DNA from: Chloroflexota bacterium
Lineage (GTDB): Bacteria > Chloroflexota > Anaerolineae > Anaerolineales > DRMV01
Assembly: GCA_013153375.1 (NCBI GenBank)
Contig: JAADEN010000183.1
Location: 1 to 9,834, forward strand
Direction: 5' to 3'
DNA: 9,834 nt
Each line of letters begins with the position of its first letter. Position 1 is the stretch's first letter. The notes beneath the pieces were generated by a model that searched no databases, was not told the DNA's origin, and saw nothing but the letters and a program-made list of their open reading frames with translations. This document shows positions 5,674-9,834 of this stretch, in pieces. A program made the translations under genes and the position numbers.

Positions 5674-7290
5674 TCACTTCCAATCCACAGCCACCACCTG
5701 ACCGTCGCCCGTGAGGGGCTGGGCCTCGCCCGTAACCGCGTCCACCAGATACAAGTCCCCCTCGTACAGCACGGCCAAAGCCCAGTGCCCGCTGTCGGGC
5801 ATGGGCTGCGGCGACCAATGCACCCGCTGCGGCTCCAGGCCGATGCCCTCGTCCCCGGGGAAGAGGGCGCGCGCGTCCGAGCCGTCCCGGTCCATGACCA
5901 TCAGGCGGTAGCGGCTGAGTTCGCTTTGGTGGGGCGTGATGGCTTGCAGATAGGCCACCCGATAGGTCGGCGTGCCGTCGGGGGCCTCCTGCCACGGCGA
6001 CGGCGCGGGGTAGGCGAACATGCCCACATCGGGGGCCAGAATCACGGCCTGCTCCCAGGCGGTGAGGTAGGCCACCAGATGGAATTGGGGCGCGGCCTCG
6101 TCGCCGTTGGTCTCCCCCGGCGGGCCGTGGGTCACCGCGAACAGCACCTGCCCGTCGGGGCTCCACGCCACGCCCGGCACCCAGGCCCAATCGGAGCGGG
6201 TCTGATAGGGCGTGAAGGGCAGCCACATCTCCAGCGTCGGCTCGTCGGGGGTCAGATCCAGGTAGGCCACGCCGTCGGGCCGGGCCACGGCCAGGCCCTG
6301 CACATCGGGACGCCAGGCGAAGTCGTTGCCCCACCAGCCGTACACGCCGCCCGCGTTGGGCTCCAACAGCACCTTGGGCTCCAACACCGTGCCGCCGGGG
6401 GTGACGATCACGGCCACCAGGTCGTTGTTGGCCTGCCATCCCGGAGGCGCGTCCCGGGGCTCGACCGTGGACGCGACCACATAGCGCGGGTTGCGGGGCG
6501 AGAAATCCGCGAAGTGCACCACATTGGCGATGCCCAGGTCAATGAGTTCCACCGGATCCGCGTCCAGCACGGCCATCCACAGGGTGTTGATCACCCCCTC
6601 TTGCTCGCTGCGGCGGGTGAACAGCAGGCGGCTGCCGTCGTAGGAGAGCCGAAACACCCGGCCATCCAGGTCGCCCGTGACCACCACGGGACGCCGCTGG
6701 TCCGTGGCCGTCTCCATGAGCCAGGCGTTGCCTCCGGCCAGGTAGGCCAGCCGCCCCGCCAGAGGTCGGGGCACGAACAGGGCCCGCGCGCCCACCATGA
6801 CGATTTCGGGCACGGGCTCCTCCAAAACCGTCACTTTGACGGGCTGGCGGGCCACCAGTTGGCCGTCTTCGTACACCAGGCGGTAGGTCACCTCCTGCCG
6901 CCCGTTGACGCCCCGCTGCACCAGGCGGGTCTCGCCTTCGGGCAGGCCCTCGTTGCGCAGGGTCTGCCGCTCGAAGGGGATGACCTCCTCCTGGGTCTCG
7001 AATTCCTCGCGCACCCGCACCACGGTGATGGTGTCGCCGTCGGTGAGCAGGGTGTACTCGGGCGGCGTCACCCGATCCAGAGGCCCCAGTTCCACGCCGG
7101 CCTGCTCCAGCGCCTGCCGCACCGTGGTGCCCGCGGGCACCTCCAGGCGTCGCGTTTCCCCGTCGGCCACCAGGGTGACCTGCAGCGCGGCCCGCGGCCG
7201 CGCCGGGGCCTGACATCCCCCCGCGGCCACGGCCCCCAGAAGAACCAGCGCCAGTCCCAAGCGGCGAAGCAACCTCGTGACGGCGGTCAT
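5674..7290 (-). CDS. Lipoprotein with DUF348-G5 domains and a C-terminal beta-propeller-like region
   Basis: A predicted surface lipoprotein of 538 residues. The signal peptide has a basic start (RLLRR), a hydrophobic stretch (11-23) and a cysteine at 26 within VAAGGC. Residues ~37-90 (ALQVTLVADGETRRLEVPAG..., VRQALEQAGVELGPLDRVTP) look like one DUF348 domain. Residues ~92-167 (EEFETQEEVIPF...NEGLPEGETRLVQRGVNGRQEVTYRLVYEDG) are a clear G5 domain, a fold linked to cell-wall or glycan binding. From ~175 to the end, PD40/TolB-like blades recur (LSYDGSRLLFTR, FSPRNPRYVVAS, VAWSPDGQVLFAV, VHWSPQ, DLYLVDAVTGEAQPLTGDG), suggesting a propeller. No enzyme motif was seen. The ATG at 7290 has AAGG seven bases upstream overlapping the previous stop; a GTG at 7317 would overlap the upstream gene and lacks a ribosome site. 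It is cotranscribed with the small lipoprotein gene 10 bases upstream. The precise role is unknown. Confidence 0.88.
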   Translation of the reverse strand: MTAVTRLLRRLGLALVLLGAVAAGGCQAPARPRAALQVTLVADGETRRLEVPAGTTVRQALEQAGVELGPLDRVTPPEYTLLTDGDTITVVRVREEFETQEEVIPFERQTLRNEGLPEGETRLVQRGVNGRQEVTYRLVYEDGQLVARQPVKVTVLEEPVPEIVMVGARALFVPRPLAGRLAYLAGGNAWLMETATDQRRPVVVTGDLDGRVFRLSYDGSRLLFTRRSEQEGVINTLWMAVLDADPVELIDLGIANVVHFADFSPRNPRYVVASTVEPRDAPPGWQANNDLVAVIVTPGGTVLEPKVLLEPNAGGVYGWWGNDFAWRPDVQGLAVARPDGVAYLDLTPDEPTLEMWLPFTPYQTRSDWAWVPGVAWSPDGQVLFAVTHGPPGETNGDEAAPQFHLVAYLTAWEQAVILAPDVGMFAYPAPSPWQEAPDGTPTYRVAYLQAITPHQSELSRYRLMVMDRDGSDARALFPGDEGIGLEPQRVHWSPQPMPDSGHWALAVLYEGDLYLVDAVTGEAQPLTGDGQVVAVDWK

Positions 7291-7300
7291 CGTCGAGCCT

Positions 7301-7864
7301 TCAACGCCGATGCGCACGCACCACCAGCCAGCCGTCGGCGATCTCCAGCGAATCCACCGCGTAACGCGCGACCCAGGTGTTCAGCGCCTGATCCAGTTGC
7401 CCCAGATAGTCGTTGAGGAGGCTCTGGGGCATGGACATCCCGCCCAAAGTCGCCTTTTCCACCTGCAGATCAATCTGCCCGTCTTCGGTGACCGTGGGCA
7501 CGACCACGACCTCCACCGCCAGCGGCCCCAGCGGGGAGTCCATCGTCGCGTAGGCCAGAATGCGGCCATCCCGAAAATACACCGCCACCTCGCGCACCGG
7601 CGCGTCGGGCTGCTTGGCCAGGACCTTTTGCACATACGCGTTGGCCTGGCTCTCGTGGAACCGCAACTCCACCTGGCCCGTGGTCTGCAATTGCTGGGCC
7701 GCATCCTTGAGGACGGCCTCCGGGGAGGGCAATGCGGTGGGAGTGGGCAGCGGCGCGGGCGTCGCGGGGATGCGACGCCACCAGCCACAGCCCAGCAGCA
7801 GGACCACGAACAGCACCAGCCAGCCCCAGCGGCTGAGCCTGCGCAACGCCAAGGTCGTTCTCAT
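7301..7864 (-). CDS. Small lipoprotein of unknown function (DUF2140/DUF2993-like)
   Basis: A 187-residue predicted lipoprotein. The signal has RRLSR, a hydrophobic run WGWLVLFVVLLLG (13-25) and cysteine 26 in a good lipobox (LLGC). A Pro/Thr-rich linker (32-48) follows. The mature domain resembles lipid- or envelope-associated DUF2140/DUF2993-type proteins in pattern: a central ESQANAYVQKVLAK helix (71-84, compare the LTExxLN motif), strands with REVAVYFRDGRILAYATMD (91-109), VEVVVVPTVTEDGQIDLQVEKATLGGMSMPQSLLNDYLGQL (117-157) and a final SLEIADGWLVVRA (172-184). This family link is by eye and tentative. The ATG at 7864 was chosen because of AAGGAG about 10 bases upstream. No convincing promoter was found upstream. 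It is the first gene of a pair with the G5-propeller lipoprotein, so both probably work at the outer face of the membrane. Confidence 0.85.
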   Translation of the reverse strand: MRTTLALRRLSRWGWLVLFVVLLLGCGWWRRIPATPAPLPTPTALPSPEAVLKDAAQQLQTTGQVELRFHESQANAYVQKVLAKQPDAPVREVAVYFRDGRILAYATMDSPLGPLAVEVVVVPTVTEDGQIDLQVEKATLGGMSMPQSLLNDYLGQLDQALNTWVARYAVDSLEIADGWLVVRAHRR

Positions 7865-7954
7865 GGTCGTCGTTCTCCTTTTGCGTTTTGCGTTCCAAGT
7901 GTGCCCCACTCGGCATCCGTGCAAACGAGCCAGGGACCGCGAAGTTACAGGGCC

Positions 7955-7969
7955 GGGGCGAACCGCCCC
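7955..7969. other. Small inverted repeat in the lipoprotein-scpB intergenic region
   Basis: GGGGCG (7955-7960), a three-base spacer AAC, and CGCCCC (7964-7969) form a perfect inverted repeat in the 215-base divergent spacer. It lacks a T-run and is not a terminator. It could be a regulator site or chance in GC-rich DNA. Confidence 0.25.
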
Positions 7970-8030
7970 TCGCCCGGGAAACGCGAGGCCGCCCCTGCCG
8001 AGGCTCGCGCTCGCGTTTGGATGCACATCG

Positions 8031-8039
8031 TGATACAAT
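8031..8039 (+). promoter_or_regulatory. Extended -10 promoter of scpB-smc
   Basis: TGATACAAT (8031-8039) is a TG-n-TACAAT extended -10 element in otherwise GC-rich DNA, 40 bases before the scpB ATG. No good -35 box sits at the right distance, which extended -10 promoters do not require. The start would be near 8046, giving a ~34-nt leader that contains a small hairpin (GCGCC 8050-8054 with GGCGC 8061-8065). Confidence 0.6.
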
Positions 8040-8079
8040 TTGACCTCAAGCGCCCCGAGAGGCGCGCGAGGATTGTACC

Positions 8080-8676
8080 ATGAGCCCATCTTCGGAAGCG
8101 ACCCCCGGCCCGCTGGACGCCCAACTGGAGGCCCTGCTGTTCGCGGCCTCCGAACCCGTGCCCGTCGAGCGTCTGGCCCAGGCCACCGAGCACGACCTGA
8201 CCCAGGTCGAGGCCGCGCTGCTCATGCTCGAAGAGCGCCTCGCGGCGCGCGGGCTGCGGCTGCAGCGCCTGCGCGGCCGGGTGCGGCTGGTCACCGCGCC
8301 CGAGTACGGCCCCCTGGTGGCCCGCTTCCTCAACCTGGAGGCCACCGCGCGCCTGAGCCGGGCCGCGCTGGAGACCCTGGCCATCATCGCCTATCGCCAG
8401 CCCATCACCCGGCCGCAGATCGAGGCCATCCGCGGGGTCAACAGCGACGGCGTGGTGCGCAGCCTGGCCGAAAAAGGGCTCATCGCGGAAGTCGGCCGGG
8501 CGGAAGGGCCGGGCCGACCCATCCTCTACGCGGTCACCGAGTCCTTCCTGCAACATTTTGGCCTGACCTCCATCGACGATCTCCCGCCCCTGGAAGCGTG
8601 GGACGATCCAACCCCGCCCGACGACGCGGCCCCGCCCCCTGACCCGGCCGCGGCCACGGGCTTTGTCGCCGAGTAA
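8080..8676 (+). CDS. scpB: Segregation and condensation protein B
   Basis: ScpB is the winged-helix kite subunit that binds ScpA and, with SMC, forms the ring complex that compacts and helps separate the chromosome. The 198-residue protein has a first winged helix (about 12-82: LEALLFAASEPVPVERLA..., VRLVTAPEYGPLVARFL). A second and more conserved one spans about 90-160 (LSRAALETLAIIAYRQPITRPQIEAIRGVNSDGVVRSLAEKGLI, then GRPILYAVTESFLQHFGL). After the typical DLPPL (167-171) comes a Pro/Asp/Ala-rich tail of ~27 residues. The ATG at 8080 has GAGG (8068-8071) eight bases upstream. smc starts three bases after the stop, so the two are probably translationally coupled. scpA, often directly upstream, is not here. 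Confidence 0.97.
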   Translation: MSPSSEATPGPLDAQLEALLFAASEPVPVERLAQATEHDLTQVEAALLMLEERLAARGLRLQRLRGRVRLVTAPEYGPLVARFLNLEATARLSRAALETLAIIAYRQPITRPQIEAIRGVNSDGVVRSLAEKGLIAEVGRAEGPGRPILYAVTESFLQHFGLTSIDDLPPLEAWDDPTPPDDAAPPPDPAAATGFVAE

Positions 8677-8679
8677 GCC

Positions 8680-9834
8680 ATGCACCTACGCGCCCTGGAA
8701 CTCCACGGCTTCAAAACTTTCGCCACGCCCACCCAACTGGCCTTTTCCCCCCGCATCACGGCCATCGTGGGGCCCAACGGCGCGGGCAAGTCCAACATCG
8801 TGGACGCGCTGCGCTGGGCCCTGGGCGAGACTTCCTTCCAACTGCTGCGGGCGCGCAAGACCGAAGACCTGATCTTCGCCGGCGCGCCGGGACGCCCGCG
8901 CGCCGGTATGGCCGCGGTCACCCTGGTGTTGGACAACCACGATGGGGCCCTGCCCGTGGACTTCACCGAAGTGGCCCTCACCCGTCGAGCCTACCGCGAC
9001 GGCAAGAGCGAATTCCTGCTGAACGGCCAGCGGGTGCGCCTGCGGGATGTGAAGGAACTGCTGGCCCAGGCCGGGCTGTCCGAGGGCGCGCATGTGTTCA
9101 TCGGCCAGGGCATGGTGGACGCCATCCTCGCGCTGCGGCCCGAAGACCGGCGGGCCCTGTTCGAGGAAGCCGCGGGCATCGGTCTGGTGCGCCAGCGCCG
9201 CGAGGAGGCCCTGCGCCGCCTGGACGCCACCCGCCGCAACATGGAGCGGGCCCAAGACCTGCTGGCCGAACTGGAGCCCCGCCTGCGCCGCCTGGAGCGC
9301 CAGGTGCAGCGGGCCAAGGACCTGGAAGCCCTGCGCGAGGACCTGCGCCAGCACCTGCGGGTGTGGTACGGCTATCGCTGGCAGCGGGCCGTGGCCGCGG
9401 TGGAAGAAGCCCTGGCCGCCCACGCCCAGGCCCAGGCCGCGTGGCAGCAGGCCCAGGCCCAGGTGCAGGCCCTGGAAGAAGCCCAACAGGCCCGTTTCGA
9501 GCGCATCCGGGCCCTGCGCGAGCAGCGCCGCGCGCTGGTGGAGCGCATCCGGGAGGCCCAGCGCGAGTGGCAGGCCGCGGACCGGCAGCGCCAGGAGGCC
9601 GAGGAGCAACTCCGCGCCCTGGAACAGCAGCGCGCCGCGTGGCAGGCCGAACTCACCCGCGCCCGCGAGACCCTGAAATTCCGCCTGGACGAGCGCCGCG
9701 CCCTGGAAGAGCAAATCGCACGCCTGGAGGACGCGCTGCGCGAGGCCCAGGAGGCCCACGCGCAGGCCCAGCGCGCGCTGGAGGAGGCCCAGAGCGCCTA
9801 CCGGTCCGCGCAAGAGGCCCTGGACGCAGCCCGC
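8680..9834 (+). CDS. smc: Chromosome segregation ATPase SMC (N-terminal part, runs off the window)
   Basis: The first 385 residues of the SMC condensin ATPase, which extrudes DNA loops and folds sister chromosomes. The N-terminal head is complete: LHGFKTFATPTQLAF (8-22), Walker A GPNGAGKSN (31-39), IVDALRWALGE (40-50), RRAYRDGKSEFLLNGQRVRLRDV (102-124), FIGQGMVDAIL (140-150) and PEDRRALFEEAAGIGLVRQRREEALRRL, where the head passes into the coiled coil. From about residue 180 to the window end the sequence is Arg/Gln/Glu/Ala-rich, typical of the long coiled coil. Walker A has Ala where many SMCs have Ser (GSGKS). The hinge, ABC signature and Walker B lie beyond the window. The ATG at 8680 is three bases after the scpB stop, with only a weak ribosome site, consistent with coupling. 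The frame stays open to the last base. Confidence 0.97.
   Translation, partial: MHLRALELHGFKTFATPTQLAFSPRITAIVGPNGAGKSNIVDALRWALGETSFQLLRARKTEDLIFAGAPGRPRAGMAAVTLVLDNHDGALPVDFTEVALTRRAYRDGKSEFLLNGQRVRLRDVKELLAQAGLSEGAHVFIGQGMVDAILALRPEDRRALFEEAAGIGLVRQRREEALRRLDATRRNMERAQDLLAELEPRLRRLERQVQRAKDLEALREDLRQHLRVWYGYRWQRAVAAVEEALAAHAQAQAAWQQAQAQVQALEEAQQARFERIRALREQRRALVERIREAQREWQAADRQRQEAEEQLRALEQQRAAWQAELTRARETLKFRLDERRALEEQIARLEDALREAQEAHAQAQRALEEAQSAYRSAQEALDAAR

Noticed and set aside
7291..7317. GTG start at 7317 for the G5 lipoprotein
   Set aside because: It would overlap the upstream gene by 17 bases, adds nine residues before the basic signal-peptide start and has no Shine-Dalgarno.
8686..9813. 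375-codon minus-strand frame opposite smc
   Set aside because: The plus strand encodes an unmistakable SMC head and coiled coil across the whole stretch; the antisense frame is Gln/Gly/Leu-rich noise.
9360..9834. Repeat-like GCCCAGGCC runs in smc as a tandem repeat array
   Set aside because: They encode Ala/Gln-rich coiled-coil heptads with variable spacing; there is no regular unit or spacer to suggest a CRISPR or satellite.

Overview
The window is a GC-rich (roughly two-thirds G+C), densely coded bacterial chromosome segment of housekeeping genes. A Chloroflexota (Anaerolineae-like) origin fits best. The supporting traits are a short one-subdomain EF-Ts of about 205 aa, a type A RNase P RNA, adjacent scpB and smc without scpA, and a G5-domain lipoprotein with a beta-propeller. 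This assignment is an inference from gene content and protein style; no 16S or other phylogenetic marker was compared.

Layout. Bases 1-39 hold the last 12 codons and stop of an unidentified plus-strand gene. A convergent minus-strand isochorismate synthase (menF-like, 50-1372) follows. It is divergent from a plus-strand RluA-family pseudouridine-synthase-like gene (1517-2245), and between them TATAAT occurs on both strands, offset by two bases. The RluA-like protein has Glu where the family has its catalytic Asp. Next is a complete minus-strand RNase P RNA gene (about 2292-2744) with its own near-consensus promoter, facing away from the rpsB promoter.

The plus-strand block 2987-5639 is rpsB (ribosomal protein S2 with a ~105-residue acidic Ala/Glu-rich tail), tsf (EF-Ts) and pyrH (UMP kinase with a shorter acidic tail). 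A perfect GC hairpin without a U-tract lies between rpsB and tsf, and a textbook intrinsic terminator lies between tsf and pyrH. frr, a common partner of pyrH, does not follow. Instead pyrH converges on a two-gene minus-strand lipoprotein operon. Its first gene is a small lipoprotein (7301-7864) and its second is a DUF348-G5-beta-propeller lipoprotein (5674-7290).

Divergent from that operon is scpB (8080-8676), followed after 3 bases by smc (8680 to beyond the window end). Together these encode two parts of the chromosome-condensing SMC-ScpAB complex.

No mobile element, CRISPR array, tRNA or rRNA was seen. No dramatic new system is evident. The points most worth a second look are the Glu-for-Asp RluA-like protein, the DUF348-G5-propeller lipoprotein with its small partner, the symmetric divergent promoter, the acidic tails on S2, PyrH and ScpB, and the transcription-control hairpins in the rpsB-tsf-pyrH block.
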